A stretch of DNA of 64,000 bases from Methylobacterium sp. J-070 (GCF_022829385.1 NZ_JAKSXX010000053.1:1-64000); one strand, 5' to 3'. Shown: positions 41,756 to 51,303, counted from the stretch's first letter. The notes: generated from the sequence alone by a model not told the origin. Made by a program: numbers and translations.

Positions 41756-41815
41756 CGCTGTGTTCTCCGCTGTCAGGACCGTTGACGCCAGCAAACGCGA
41801 CCTCGAATGCTGGCC

Positions 41816-42070
41816 TCAGCCCTCGGGCCGAAGCTGTGCCGGGGGGACGACCGGGTCGATGGTCCCCTTGGCGACATCGTACACCAAGCCGGAGACCATG
41901 AAGCCACCGGGAAGGTTGAAGCGACCGAACCGAGAGGCGCCTGCTGGTCTCGATCCCTATCGTACTCGGCCCGTTCGAGCTCCCGACATGCCTGTTGGGT
42001 CGACGTCCGCCTTCAAGGCGGCGCCGTCGGTGGCCCCAGTGGCATCGCCGACCAAAACCTCGCGCTGCAT
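41816..42070 (-). pseudogene. Carbonic anhydrase C-terminal remnant
   Basis: On the minus strand, 41816-41925 encodes NLPGGFMVSGLVYDVAKGTI then DPVVPPAQLRPEG and a stop. The functional gene next to it ends LRLPAGIVVTGVVYDVATGR then TDIVVPSRRLRPE. Further upstream (to about 42070) a different frame reads TGATDGALKADVD, recalling VAVDVAALKANL, with frame changes and a stop between. The rest of the enzyme is missing. It is the decayed end of a second carbonic anhydrase gene. Confidence 0.7.
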
Positions 42071-42199
42071 CGTTCAACCCTCTCGCCTTTGCCTCGGCCC
42101 TTGCCTCGTCTCGGGCCCTGCGTGAGCTCACCTCGGGGACGAGTGACTGAACTCATGGACGAAGAGGGCCCGGCCTTCGATGCGCCGACATGATCCCGG

Positions 42200-42748
42200 T
42201 CAGGCGTCGGCTTCCGGCCGCAGCCGTCTGGACGGAACGACGATGTCCGTGCGCCCGGTCGCGACGTCGTAGACCACCCCCGTGACGACGATACCCGCGG
42301 GCAGTCGCAGGTTGGCCTTCAGGGCCGCAACGTCCACGGCCACGGCTTTGTAAGGGTCGGTGACGGCCAGATCGTCGAGGGTGGCCTGATCCACTCGCAG
42401 GTACTCGGCGATGAGGTCGGGCGCCAGCCGGAACGCGATACTGATGCCGCAATCGGTATGGTGGAGCTTGATCAGGTTCCAGCCCTCGCCGATATCCTTG
42501 CCGGCGCCCTGGGCCACCTTCCTGAGGATCGCCATCGTCTGGAGCGTCGTCATGTCGATGCGGCCGGCGACGTTCCGGATGACGACAGCCTCGCCGGGCT
42601 TGAGATTGAAGACGTCCGCGGGATCGACCCGAGGGTCGACGCAGCCGACGATGATCGTCTTCATTGACGGCAGCATCTTCAGGTCCGCGGAGAAGGTCCT
42701 CTCGGCAAAGTCTTGATTGCGTTGCGTCAGCGTCTCGATGAATTCCAT
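42200..42748 (-). CDS. Beta-carbonic anhydrase
   Basis: The 182-residue protein has zinc ligands C36, D38 and R40 (IIVGCVDPRVDPAD), then H97 and C100 (LHHTDCGISI), the pattern of beta-class carbonic anhydrases. It interconverts CO2 and bicarbonate in the cytoplasm. At 182 residues it is a short, single-domain type. It lies 40 nt after the exported protein gene, in the same direction. A remnant of a second copy is adjacent at 41816. Confidence 0.88.
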   Translation of the reverse strand: MEFIETLTQRNQDFAERTFSADLKMLPSMKTIIVGCVDPRVDPADVFNLKPGEAVVIRNVAGRIDMTTLQTMAILRKVAQGAGKDIGEGWNLIKLHHTDCGISIAFRLAPDLIAEYLRVDQATLDDLAVTDPYKAVAVDVAALKANLRLPAGIVVTGVVYDVATGRTDIVVPSRRLRPEADA

Positions 42749-42788
42749 GATGCTCTCCTGGTCCCGTCGGGTCTGGCTGAAGGGAGAC

Positions 42789-43274
42789 TCACTTCGCGGG
42801 ATCCTTCGCGGGATCAGCCAGGAGCATGCGAAGTGGGCTGATGGGTCCGAGGGGGATGAGCTGGAACTTCATCAGTCCGGCCGGCCCGAAAGGCAGCTTT
42901 TCCAGGAGAGCCTTCGCCTCGCCGGGGTCGGTGACGTTCATGAGGAACACCACCCCGCTCTGGTCCTGCTTCACGAACCATTGGTCGATCTTGCTGTCCA
43001 GGTAGAGGCGTACTGTCGCCCGCACCTCGTCGGGCAACACCTTCTGCCACTCCGCCGGTGTGGCAGTCGCGGTGAAGCTGCCTATGGCGAGAACCTTGGT
43101 CGTCGGCACGGGTGCGGGAGCCCGCGAGGACATCGGTTCCGGAGCGGCGGGCCCTTGGGCCTGGGCGGCACTCGGGAGCGTCGTCAACGTGGCCAGTGCG
43201 AGCAACGCGATCCCTCGTCCGATGCCGGGCCCAGTGCCAAGGCCCTTGAGTGAGCGTCCGACGCGGCGGCTCAT
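42789..43274 (-). CDS. Exported protein, possible ferredoxin-like fold
   Basis: The 161-residue protein has a signal peptide (GRGIALLALATLTTLPSAAQA) then a domain with LAIGSFTATATPAEWQKVLP, VRATVRLYLDSKIDQWFVKQ, SGVVFLMNVTDPGEAKALLE and FGPAGLMKFQLIPLGP. The alternation of strands and helices and the final EAKALLEKLP...FQLIPL resembles YciI/muconolactone-isomerase-like dimeric barrels. The function is unknown. Its start overlaps the stop of the alpha/beta hydrolase gene, so they are co-translated. Confidence 0.6.
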   Translation of the reverse strand: MSRRVGRSLKGLGTGPGIGRGIALLALATLTTLPSAAQAQGPAAPEPMSSRAPAPVPTTKVLAIGSFTATATPAEWQKVLPDEVRATVRLYLDSKIDQWFVKQDQSGVVFLMNVTDPGEAKALLEKLPFGPAGLMKFQLIPLGPISPLRMLLADPAKDPAK

Positions 43275-44161
43275 GACAGCATCTCCGCAGCCACGAGGGC
43301 AGGCTCGTCGAGCTGCAGCCAGTGCCCGGCCGGAAGCAGGCTCAGCGAGGCGTTCTTCAGGTAGGAGCCGAACTCGCGCGCATTATCCGCGGTGAGGTAA
43401 GGGTCGTTCTCTCCCCAGATGATCTTCACGGGGACGTCGAGTTTCCCCAGCTCCGGGATCCGTGCCGCATTGCGGTCGAGCTCGTCGAAGAATTGCGCTG
43501 TCATCTGCACGAAGGCCGGTCCCGCGCCGTCCTGGCGGAAGTTCCTGTCGATGACCGGGCCGAGGAAGGCGTCGTAGTGCGCCTTGTGCTTGTCCGCGAG
43601 GCTGTTCTTGAACGCCTCGCGCTGGAAGTTCACGATCCAGCCGAACTGCTCCGGGCTCTGGATGATGGCCCCGGCCAGCGCCGCGAGAGGGCGCGTGCCG
43701 AATAGCGTGATGAGTTCCGGCCACCGTGCGGACGGTGACGCGGCGAAGGCGGCGTTGAGGATGACGAGGGCCGCGGTCTGGTCCGGATGCTCGATGGCGA
43801 AATTCAGCGCCGCGGCACCGGAAGAATCGTGTGCGACCGGCACGATCTGGCCGAGCCCCAGCTGGTCGACGACCGCTTCCAGGTCGCCGAGCTGCTGCCG
43901 GAAGCTGTAGTTCGCGGCTTCAGGCTTCTCCGACTGACCGAAGCCGAGGAAGTCGAAGGTCACCACGCGGCGGCCGGCGGCGACGAGATGCGGAACGAGA
44001 TCGTCGTAGATGTGCATGTTGTCGGGAAAGCCGTGCATGAGCACGAACGCAGGTCCGGCACCGGCATAGTCACGAGCATGGACGATCCCCTGCTGTACTT
44101 TGACCGGACGCTCGACGAAGGCCGGACCGCCGTCCGCTTGGTGATGTGATGGCTGGGTCAT
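43271..44161 (-). CDS. Alpha/beta hydrolase (haloalkane dehalogenase/epoxide hydrolase-like)
   Basis: The 296-residue protein is an alpha/beta hydrolase: oxyanion region FVLMHGFPDNMHIYDDL, FDFLGFGQSEKP, an Asp nucleophile in VPVAHDSSGAAALNFAIEHP, and Asp/His in IIWGENDPYLTADNARE and LLPAGHWLQLDEP. An Asp nucleophile fits haloalkane dehalogenases and epoxide hydrolases rather than esterases. The substrate is unknown. ATG 44161 follows GGAGAGG. It lies 47 nt past marR1 in the same direction and is a likely target of that regulator. Confidence 0.82.
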   Translation of the reverse strand: MTQPSHHQADGGPAFVERPVKVQQGIVHARDYAGAGPAFVLMHGFPDNMHIYDDLVPHLVAAGRRVVTFDFLGFGQSEKPEAANYSFRQQLGDLEAVVDQLGLGQIVPVAHDSSGAAALNFAIEHPDQTAALVILNAAFAASPSARWPELITLFGTRPLAALAGAIIQSPEQFGWIVNFQREAFKNSLADKHKAHYDAFLGPVIDRNFRQDGAGPAFVQMTAQFFDELDRNAARIPELGKLDVPVKIIWGENDPYLTADNAREFGSYLKNASLSLLPAGHWLQLDEPALVAAEMLS

Positions 44162-44208
44162 GATGCATGCCTCTCCGAATAGTGCATGTACAACATAGCG
44201 CGTAAAAC

Positions 44209-44679
44209 TCAGGCTCCTGCCGGGTCGGACAGGATACCGTTGGCGATGGCCATCACGGCGTCGGTACCGCCCTGACCGAGCACCACCTTGGCCTCTGCCT
44301 GAGCCTTGCGCCAAGCCGGCGCCGCCCTGATCAGGAGAGCCCTACCGGCCTCGGTCAGGACGAGGGGTCGGATCCGGCCGTGTACGCGGGTCGGATCTTC
44401 CTCCGCCCAGCCATCGGCCAGGATAACCTTGAGATTGCGCGACAGGGTCGAGCGATCCTGACGATGATACCGCCCGATCTGCGCCCGACTGGCGGGTTCG
44501 AGCTTGCCGATGACGACGAGAAGGACGAATTGCGCGGCGCCGATCCCGAAGGGTTGCAGCGCCTCATCGTGGATGGCCGTGATGACGCGCGAGATGAGAC
44601 GGGTCCGCATGAGCACGCAGGTGCTGCCGATCTCCTCGATGAGGTCTAGCTCTGCGCCCTGGGGGTTTCCTGTTTCCAT
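44209..44679 (-). CDS. MarR-family regulator 1
   Basis: The 156-residue protein is a MarR-type winged helix: GIGAAQFVLLVVIGKLEPAS, RAQIGRYHRQDRSTLSRNLK (recognition helix), VILADGWAEEDPTR and RIRPLVLTEAGRALL. These repressors usually release DNA on binding phenolics or oxidants. The ATG lies 6 nt past a -10-like CATATG, with a perfect 18-bp palindrome in the spacer, so the transcript may be leaderless and autoregulated. It is a paralogue of the regulator at 46278, with the same N-terminal length. Confidence 0.9.
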   Translation of the reverse strand: METGNPQGAELDLIEEIGSTCVLMRTRLISRVITAIHDEALQPFGIGAAQFVLLVVIGKLEPASRAQIGRYHRQDRSTLSRNLKVILADGWAEEDPTRVHGRIRPLVLTEAGRALLIRAAPAWRKAQAEAKVVLGQGGTDAVMAIANGILSDPAGA

Positions 44680-44688
44680 TCAAACCAT

Positions 44689-44714
44689 ATGATGCATATG
44701 CATCATTGCGTCAA
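44689..44714 (-). promoter_or_regulatory. marR1 promoter with 18-bp palindromic operator
   Basis: On the minus strand TTGACG (44709-44714), a 17-bp spacer, CATATG (44686-44691), then 6 nt and the marR1 ATG. The perfect palindrome ATGATGCATATGCATCAT (44689-44706) fills the spacer and touches the -10. A bound repressor would block RNA polymerase. The same layout recurs at 46243-46271. Confidence 0.65.
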
Positions 44715-44768
44715 GTGATCGGCGCCAAATTTGTCCTGCAGTCCATAGACCGCTTCGGGACACGCTCC

Positions 44769-46169
44769 TCAGCCTTTTCGGTCCTCCACCATCCAACCGG
44801 CGGCACCGGCGGCGATGCAGGCCACGACGTTCGCGACGACGGCGACGTGGAAGGCATCGATCAGCTTGGAGCCACGGGCGGCGAGGATGCCACCGATCAG
44901 GCTCGTGGCCACGAGACCACCCGCACGGGCAACGGCGCTGTTGAACCCCGAGGCGGAGCCGCTGTGGCGCTCATCGACGGCCCCGAGCACCGCGGTCGTG
45001 AGCGGTGCCACGGCACAGGCCATGCCGAGCGCCGCGACGACGAGGCCGGGCAGAACCGTCGACCCGTAGCCAGTGTGCTCGCCGATGCGCAGAAGCAGCA
45101 GGAACCCGGCCGCAACGACCAGGGGACCTGCCGTCAAAAGGGGCCTGGACCCGATCCGGCCCGCGAGGCCACCGAGAACTGGCGATGCGATGGCGATCAC
45201 GAGCGGCAAGGGCAGGAGCGCCGCCCCGGCGGCCGTGCTTGAATACCCCGACGCCTCGATCAGGATGTACGGCAACAGGACAAGCATGGCTCCGAGCGCC
45301 CCGTAGAGGAGGAGCGTCAGCATCGTGAGGCCGGCGAAGGACCGCGTGCTGAACAGGGCAAGCGGCATCATGGCTCGGTCCCCCTGACGTCGCTCCCACA
45401 GGACGAAACCGAGGAGGAGCGAAGCGCCAGTGGCGAGAAGCGCCAGAGCCTCCCTGGCGAAACCCGCATCACCGGAGCCCGCGATGAGGCCCCAGGTCAT
45501 CGCGCCGAGCCCAAGCGTCGCCAGGATCGCACCGCCGATATCGAGGTGGCCGTCGTCGGCGGCGCGGTCGGCCGTGACGTAACGCGAGGCCAGGAAAACG
45601 GCACCGCAGGCGAGTGGCAGGTTGACGAGGAACATCGCCCGCCAGCCGATCCCGTCGATCAGCCAGCCTCCGAGGACCGGACCGATGGCCGCAGTCGCCG
45701 CACCAGCCGCGGACCAAGTGCCCACCGCGCGGCCGCGTGCCTCCCCGGTGAACGTGTCGCTGAGGATAGCTAGGCTGTTCGGTAGGAGAAGCGCGGCTCC
45801 GACACCCTGACCGAGGCGGGCGGCGACGAGGATCGCGAGGTTCGGTGACAGGCCGCAGGCCACGGAGGCGACCGCGAACAGAAGCACCCCGAGGATCAGG
45901 GTTCGACGGCGTCCGATCCGGTCGCCGAGCGCCCCGCCCAGGAGGAGCAATGCGGTGAGCGGCAGGAGGTAGCCGTTAATCACCCATTGCAGACCCGACG
46001 CGCCGCCAGCGAGGTCCCGGCCCAGCGCGGGCAGGCCGACATTCACCACCGACCCGTCCACGAAGGCAAGGCTCGACGCGAGAATGCAGGTTGCCAGTGT
46101 CAACCGTGGGTGTGCCGTGAGTTCGCTCGAACGAGTGCCTTCGAATCTGGCGGGTGGCGATGTGTGCAA
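44769..46169 (-). CDS. DHA2-family MFS efflux transporter
   Basis: The 466-residue protein is a drug:proton antiporter with about 14 spans: SLAFVDGSVVNVGLPALGRD (motif D1), LGGALGDRIGRRRTLILGV (motif A), RLGQGVGAALLLPNSLAILS and IGPVLGGWLIDGIGWRAMFL (motif C). It probably exports toxic organics. The start is uncertain; the open frame begins with TTG 46169. It lies divergent from marR2 and downstream of its operator, and upstream of marR1, so either regulator may control it. Confidence 0.87.
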   Translation of the reverse strand: MHTSPPARFEGTRSSELTAHPRLTLATCILASSLAFVDGSVVNVGLPALGRDLAGGASGLQWVINGYLLPLTALLLLGGALGDRIGRRRTLILGVLLFAVASVACGLSPNLAILVAARLGQGVGAALLLPNSLAILSDTFTGEARGRAVGTWSAAGAATAAIGPVLGGWLIDGIGWRAMFLVNLPLACGAVFLASRYVTADRAADDGHLDIGGAILATLGLGAMTWGLIAGSGDAGFAREALALLATGASLLLGFVLWERRQGDRAMMPLALFSTRSFAGLTMLTLLLYGALGAMLVLLPYILIEASGYSSTAAGAALLPLPLVIAIASPVLGGLAGRIGSRPLLTAGPLVVAAGFLLLLRIGEHTGYGSTVLPGLVVAALGMACAVAPLTTAVLGAVDERHSGSASGFNSAVARAGGLVATSLIGGILAARGSKLIDAFHVAVVANVVACIAAGAAGWMVEDRKG

Positions 46170-46242
46170 GGAGGAATCCTATCCGTGAGGAGGTGCGGGA
46201 CTGCGGCGTATGGCGATGCTTGAGCATGGACCGATAACTCGC

Positions 46243-46271
46243 TTGACACGTTGGTGCATATGCATCATCTG
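46243..46271 (+). promoter_or_regulatory. marR2 promoter with matching palindromic operator
   Basis: TTGACA (46243-46248), a 17-bp spacer, CATCTG (46266-46271), 6 nt, then ATG 46278. The segment 46251-46268 matches the marR1 palindrome at 16 of 18 positions (GGTGCATATGCATCAT core). The divergent efflux gene starts 75 nt away and may share this operator. Confidence 0.65.
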
Positions 46272-46277
46272 GCGCTC

Positions 46278-46736
46278 ATGGGAAGGCGAGCTGGCCTCGT
46301 TGGCGGTAAAAAGGCGCTCGCGGAAGTCGCGAGCCACTGCGTCGCGACGCGGGCTCGGCTTCTCTCCCGGGTGCTGACTGGCATCTATGACGACGCCTAC
46401 CGCCCCTTCGGGGTCAATGCTCCGCAGCTGATCCTCCTCACGGTCGTCTCGCGGATCGGGCCGGCGAGCCGCGCGGAGATCGGCCGCTTCAACCATCAGG
46501 ATCGCTCCACCCTGTCCCGCAACCTGGCCCCCATGCTCTCGGCCGGATGGATCCAAGAAATCGAGCGTGCGGGTAAGGGGCGTGCAAGGCCCCTCGCCAT
46601 CACCGAGCGTGGCCGACAGCTGCTCCTTTCCACCGTCCCCGCCTGGCGCTGCGCGCAGGCTGAGGCGGTGGCGATCCTCGGTGAGGCCGCTGCCGCCGCC
46701 ATCACGGAGATCGGCGACAGCCTCATTAAGGCGTAA
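46278..46736 (+). CDS. MarR-family regulator 2
   Basis: The 152-residue protein is a paralogue of the regulator at 44209: GVNAPQLILLTVVSRIGPAS, RAEIGRFNHQDRSTLSRNLA (recognition helix) and ARPLAITERGRQLLLS. ATG 46278 is chosen over GTG 46251 and ATG 46260, because it gives the same 22-residue lead to the conserved CV as marR1 and places the start 6 nt after the -10-like element, as in marR1; the earlier codons lie inside the operator. It is followed by the nitrilase gene in the same direction. Confidence 0.88.
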   Translation: MGRRAGLVGGKKALAEVASHCVATRARLLSRVLTGIYDDAYRPFGVNAPQLILLTVVSRIGPASRAEIGRFNHQDRSTLSRNLAPMLSAGWIQEIERAGKGRARPLAITERGRQLLLSTVPAWRCAQAEAVAILGEAAAAAITEIGDSLIKA

Positions 46737-46742
46737 GCGCGC

Positions 46743-46763
46743 GGTGTATGTTGCATATACACC
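46743..46763. promoter_or_regulatory. Imperfect palindrome ahead of nitrilase
   Basis: GGTGTATGTT G CATATACACC is a 21-bp near-palindrome, 8 of 10 arm positions paired. It lies 58 nt upstream of the nitrilase ATG. It shares TGCATAT with the marR operators but differs in its arms. It is a candidate regulatory site for the same or a related regulator. Confidence 0.45.
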
Positions 46764-46820
46764 TTTTGTGCGTGTTGCTCTTCTAAGGCAGGCCCCGAAC
46801 CAAACCGGAGAACGAACGTC

Positions 46821-47825
<1,005 letters not shown>

Positions 47826-47978
47826 GCCGCCCGCGTGGTCTACCACACGGCTCCGCACCAAGCTTAATGGGGCACGTTCCAAACCTGTGCGCCCTTCGTG
47901 AAGATCGCAAAGAGTGGTTCTGCAATGGGTTTCGACCGTGAGGCCGGGACCGCGAACTTTCAGCGGTTGGCCCCAGGG

Positions 47979-48890
47979 TCACGCCGGCGGTGGTCTTGTC
48001 GCTAGAGCGACGAGGTCGGATACCCGTGAGAGGAAGAGTTTGAGAACTTCCGGCGCATGCTCCCGGCGGTACCCGAGAACGAGATCGATCCCCGGAGGCT
48101 CCCCATCCGTGCTCAGGGGGCGGCTGATGACCGACCAGGGCAGGAAGTTGCGCGCGTACGCTGGCAGCAGCGCCACGCCCCGGGTGGATGAGACGAGCGA
48201 CATCGCCATCGAGAGGTTGTCGACTTCGTGCGCCGGCGTGAGGTCGAGGCCGAACTGCGCGAGGTAGTCGTCGATTATGGTCCGCAAGGTCGGGGCGTTC
48301 CGGGCCACGATGATGAACGGGTCGTCGACAAGATCCTTGAGGCTGACCGCGTCCCGCTTCGCGAGGCGATGGTCGCTGGGAAGGACGACCACGAGCGGGT
48401 CCGTCGCGAGCGTCACGAAGGCCAGGTCCGGCATGTCGGCCTCGCGCCGCATGAACGCGACGTCGACCTTCCCCTGCATCAGCGCAGAGGCGAGGTCCGG
48501 CGAGGCCTGGCTTGAGATGGTGACGTCGACCTCCGGCAGCACGTCCCGCAGGACGCTGATCGCCCCTGCCAGCCAGTCGACCTCGTAGCCGGTCAGGAAG
48601 CCCAACACGAAGGTTGGCTTCACCGGACGGGCCGCTCGAACCGCCGCCTCCTTGGCAGCCTCTACCTGCGCGAGGGCGAGGCGGGCATGCTCCAGGAAGG
48701 CGCGGCCGGCCGCGGTCATCTCCACGCCGCGCACGCTCCGGGTGAGCAGCGGCACGCCGATCTCATATTCCAAATCCCGGATCTGCCGGCTCAGGGAGGG
48801 CTGGGCCGTGTGCAGTCGGTGCTCGGCAGCCAGCGTGAGGCTGCCTTCTTCGGCGACCGCCACGAAGTAGCGCAGGTGCCGCAGCTCCAA
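47979..48890 (-). CDS. LysR-family regulator 1
   Basis: The 303-residue protein has the LysR HTH (HLRYFVAVAEEGSLTLAAEH, QPSLSRQIRDLEYEIGVPLL) and a two-lobed effector domain (FVLGFLTGYEVDWLAGAISV, VDVAFMRREADMPDLAFVTL, VALLPAYARNFLPW). The DVAFMRRE style is close to the HcaR/CatM/BenM group that senses aromatic acids. It is divergent from the dehydrogenase at 49056, the usual target position, with a candidate operator at 48901-48917 in between. Confidence 0.88.
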   Translation of the reverse strand: MELRHLRYFVAVAEEGSLTLAAEHRLHTAQPSLSRQIRDLEYEIGVPLLTRSVRGVEMTAAGRAFLEHARLALAQVEAAKEAAVRAARPVKPTFVLGFLTGYEVDWLAGAISVLRDVLPEVDVTISSQASPDLASALMQGKVDVAFMRREADMPDLAFVTLATDPLVVVLPSDHRLAKRDAVSLKDLVDDPFIIVARNAPTLRTIIDDYLAQFGLDLTPAHEVDNLSMAMSLVSSTRGVALLPAYARNFLPWSVISRPLSTDGEPPGIDLVLGYRREHAPEVLKLFLSRVSDLVALATRPPPA

Positions 48891-48900
48891 AACTCGGCTC

Positions 48901-48917
48901 CATGCCTACGAGGTATG
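48901..48917. promoter_or_regulatory. Candidate LysR-type operator
   Basis: CATGCCTACGAGGTATG is a near-palindrome (6 of 7 arm positions) with an ACG centre, just upstream of the LysR start and in the region divergent from the dehydrogenase gene. Size and position fit a LysR recognition site. Confidence 0.4.
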
Positions 48918-49055
48918 CCCACAAACCTACAAAGTCTTTTCCGAACACGCCAGGGCCACTTAGCTGAATCCTCGCAGGCGGCGGTTCTCACGCCGCCAAG
49001 ACCGGAACGAAGTGCCTCGTGCACGGACCGTTCTCGGATCAGATCGAGGCACACC

Positions 49056-49802
49056 ATGAGCAAGCAAGTCGTTTTGATCACCGGCGCTCTCACCGGCATC
49101 GGTCGTGCCGCTGCCCTGGGCTTTGCCAAGAGCGGCAGCACCGTCGTCATCTCCGGTCGGCATGAGGAGGCTGGCCAAGCCCTCGTCGCTGAGCTGAAGG
49201 AATTCGGCACGGAAGCCGCCTTCATCAGGGCGGACGTGCGCCGTGATGAGGAGGTCGCAAGCTTGGTCGATCAGGTTGTCGAGCGTTTCGGACGCCTGGA
49301 CGCGGCGGTCAACAACGCCGGCACCGAAGGGCGGCCCGGACCGGTGACCGAGCAGGATGCGGAGAGCTACGCAACGACCTTCGACACCAATGTCCTCGGC
49401 ACGCTGCTCAGCATGAAGCACGAGCTTCGCGTCATGCAGGCACGGGGCGCCGGCAGCATCGTCAATATCTCCTCGACCTACGGCCATGGTGGAGCTGCCG
49501 GGGCCTCGATCTACGCGGCCAGCAAGCACGCGGTGGAGGGCCTGACGAAGTCGGCGGCCCTGGAGGCGGCGGGGTCTGGCGTCCGCGTGAACGCGGTGGC
49601 TCCGGGCCCGACCGACACCGGCATGCTCGACCGCTTCACGGGCAGCGCCGAGCGCAAGGCCGGCCTCGTCTCGGGCGTGCCGCTCCGGCGCGTGGGTGAC
49701 CCTGACGAGGTCGCGAACGCCATCGTGTTCCTGGCCTCGGACCAGTCCTCGTTCACGACCGGCCAGATCCTGTCCGTGGACGGCGGCAAGTCCGCCGCCT
49801 GA
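49056..49802 (+). CDS. Short-chain dehydrogenase 1
   Basis: The 248-residue protein is a classical SDR: cofactor motif LITGALTGIGRAAAL, NNAGTEG, catalytic Ser region IVNISSTYG, Tyr and Lys in YAASKHAVEGL, and the C-terminal TTGQILSVDGGKSAA. It is an NAD(P)-dependent oxidoreductase of unknown substrate. An Arg after the first strand (ISGRHEEAG) hints at NADPH. It lies divergent from LysR 1 and is followed by the DUF427 gene. Confidence 0.88.
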   Translation: MSKQVVLITGALTGIGRAAALGFAKSGSTVVISGRHEEAGQALVAELKEFGTEAAFIRADVRRDEEVASLVDQVVERFGRLDAAVNNAGTEGRPGPVTEQDAESYATTFDTNVLGTLLSMKHELRVMQARGAGSIVNISSTYGHGGAAGASIYAASKHAVEGLTKSAALEAAGSGVRVNAVAPGPTDTGMLDRFTGSAERKAGLVSGVPLRRVGDPDEVANAIVFLASDQSSFTTGQILSVDGGKSAA

Positions 49803-49837
49803 GCACGACCCGAAGGTGCGAAGCCCAGGAGGCGAAC

Positions 49838-50239
49838 ATGGACCAGACACGCTCTGCCAGCGGCAAGCCGATCAAGGTTCCCGGCCCCAGCCACCCCATC
49901 GAGATCGCGACGAACCCGAACCGCGTGGTGGTCACGGTCGCCGGCCGGGTCATGGCCGACACCAGAAACGCGCTGACCCTGCGCGAGGCGGCCTATCCGG
50001 CGGTGCAATACATCCCCCGCGAGGATGTTGACATGGCGCTGCTCGCGCGCACCGAGCACGCCACTTACTGCCCGTACAAGGGCGACTGCGCCTACTTCAG
50101 CATCCCGCTCGGCGGCGAGCGCTCGGTGAACGCAGTCTGGTCCTACGAGGCTCCCTACGAGGCTGTCGAGGCGATCAAGGACCACGTCGCCTTTTACTCC
50201 AACCGCGTCGACGCCGTCGAGGAGCGGCCGGGGTCATAG
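49838..50239 (+). CDS. DUF427 domain protein
   Basis: The 133-residue protein matches DUF427: NRVVVTVAGRVMADTRNALT, YPAVQYIPREDVDMALLART, THATYCPYKGDCAYFSIPLG form, and NAVWSYEAPYEAVEAIKDHV. It is a small all-beta protein of unknown function, often near dehydrogenases in actinobacteria and alphaproteobacteria. It lies between two SDR genes, 35 nt after the first, and is likely in their operon. Confidence 0.85.
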   Translation: MDQTRSASGKPIKVPGPSHPIEIATNPNRVVVTVAGRVMADTRNALTLREAAYPAVQYIPREDVDMALLARTEHATYCPYKGDCAYFSIPLGGERSVNAVWSYEAPYEAVEAIKDHVAFYSNRVDAVEERPGS

Positions 50240-50365
50240 ACCCTCACCCCTCCTCCTTTCTGACTGCAGCAAACCCTCTCGAAGAACCGGCACCGCACCG
50301 CCGACGCCCTCGCGCCAGCGGAGGCGGTCGGCTGCGCAATCGCCTCCCTCGATAGAAGACTTGTC

Positions 50366-51112
50366 ATGACAAACCTCACCGGCAAGACCGCCCTCGTCAC
50401 CGGCGGCTCGCGCGGCATCGGCCGTGCCGCCGCCCTCGCCCTCGCCAGCGCCGGCGCACAGGTGCTCGTCCACTACGGCCGTGCCGAAGCCGAGGCCGAC
50501 GCAGCGGTGGCCGAGATCCAGGCCGCTGGCGGTCGCGCCGAGAAGATCGGCGCGGACCTCTCGGATCCGCAAGGGGCCCACACCCTGGCTGCCCGGACGC
50601 GAACCATCGTCGGGGACCGGCTCGACGTGCTCGTCGTCAACGCTGGCATCTCCAAGGCCGTGTCCATCGAGGAGACCACGGTCGCCGACTTCGACGCGCT
50701 GTTTGCGGTCAACGTGCGGGCGCCATACTTCCTCGTCCAGCAGCTCCTGCCCATCCTCGGCACCGGCTGCAGCGTGATCTTCACCGCCTCACTCGGCGCG
50801 CGCGCCGCAGTCCCCAACCTCGCGGCCTACGCGGCCAGCAAGGGCGCCGTCGCCACGCTCGTGACGCAACTCGCTGCGGCGCTCGGCGGCCGCGGCATTC
50901 GGGTGAACGCCGTCGCGCCCGGCGTGATCGACACCGAAATGTCGAGCTTCGCCAAGACCGAGAAGGGCCGTGGCTTCATCCTCGGCATGCAGGCCCTAAA
51001 GCGCATCGGCAAGCCCGACGATGTCGGAGGGGTCTTCGCCTTCCTCGCCTCCGACGCAGCCCGCTGGATGACCGGCGACACCGTCCACGTTGACGGCGGC
51101 TCGAAGCTTTGA
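50366..51112 (+). CDS. Short-chain dehydrogenase 2
   Basis: The 248-residue protein is a classical SDR with ALVTGGSRGIGRAAALALA, NAGISKAV, VIFTASLGARAAV, YAASKGAVATL and DTVHVDGGSKL. It resembles FabG-like or 3-oxoacyl-ACP reductase-like enzymes, but its substrate is not known. The ATG follows a GATAGAAGACTTGTC stretch with a weak ribosome site. It lies 126 nt past the DUF427 gene. Confidence 0.87.
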   Translation: MTNLTGKTALVTGGSRGIGRAAALALASAGAQVLVHYGRAEAEADAAVAEIQAAGGRAEKIGADLSDPQGAHTLAARTRTIVGDRLDVLVVNAGISKAVSIEETTVADFDALFAVNVRAPYFLVQQLLPILGTGCSVIFTASLGARAAVPNLAAYAASKGAVATLVTQLAAALGGRGIRVNAVAPGVIDTEMSSFAKTEKGRGFILGMQALKRIGKPDDVGGVFAFLASDAARWMTGDTVHVDGGSKL

Positions 51113-51247
51113 GGTGCGCAGGAACGATGCCCGCCGCGCTTGCGAGGTACAGCGAACCCGGAGTCCCGCCTATTGCGGCCGCCGTGTCGAACGCGGTGTT
51201 CGTCCCAACGGGCCACTGTAAGAAATGTCACGCTTGGTACCCATTCT

Positions 51248-51281
51248 TGGACGTCCGAGATGGGTGGTTTGCGGACGTCCA
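51248..51281. repeat. Perfect 10-bp inverted repeat
   Basis: TGGACGTCCG and CGGACGTCCA are perfect inverted copies separated by 14 bp (AGATGGGTGGTTTG). It sits in the gap between dehydrogenase 2 and the next gene and could be a terminator-like hairpin or a binding site. No T-run follows. Confidence 0.45.
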
Positions 51282-51303
51282 GCGCGCTGCCACACTCGAT
51301 CCG

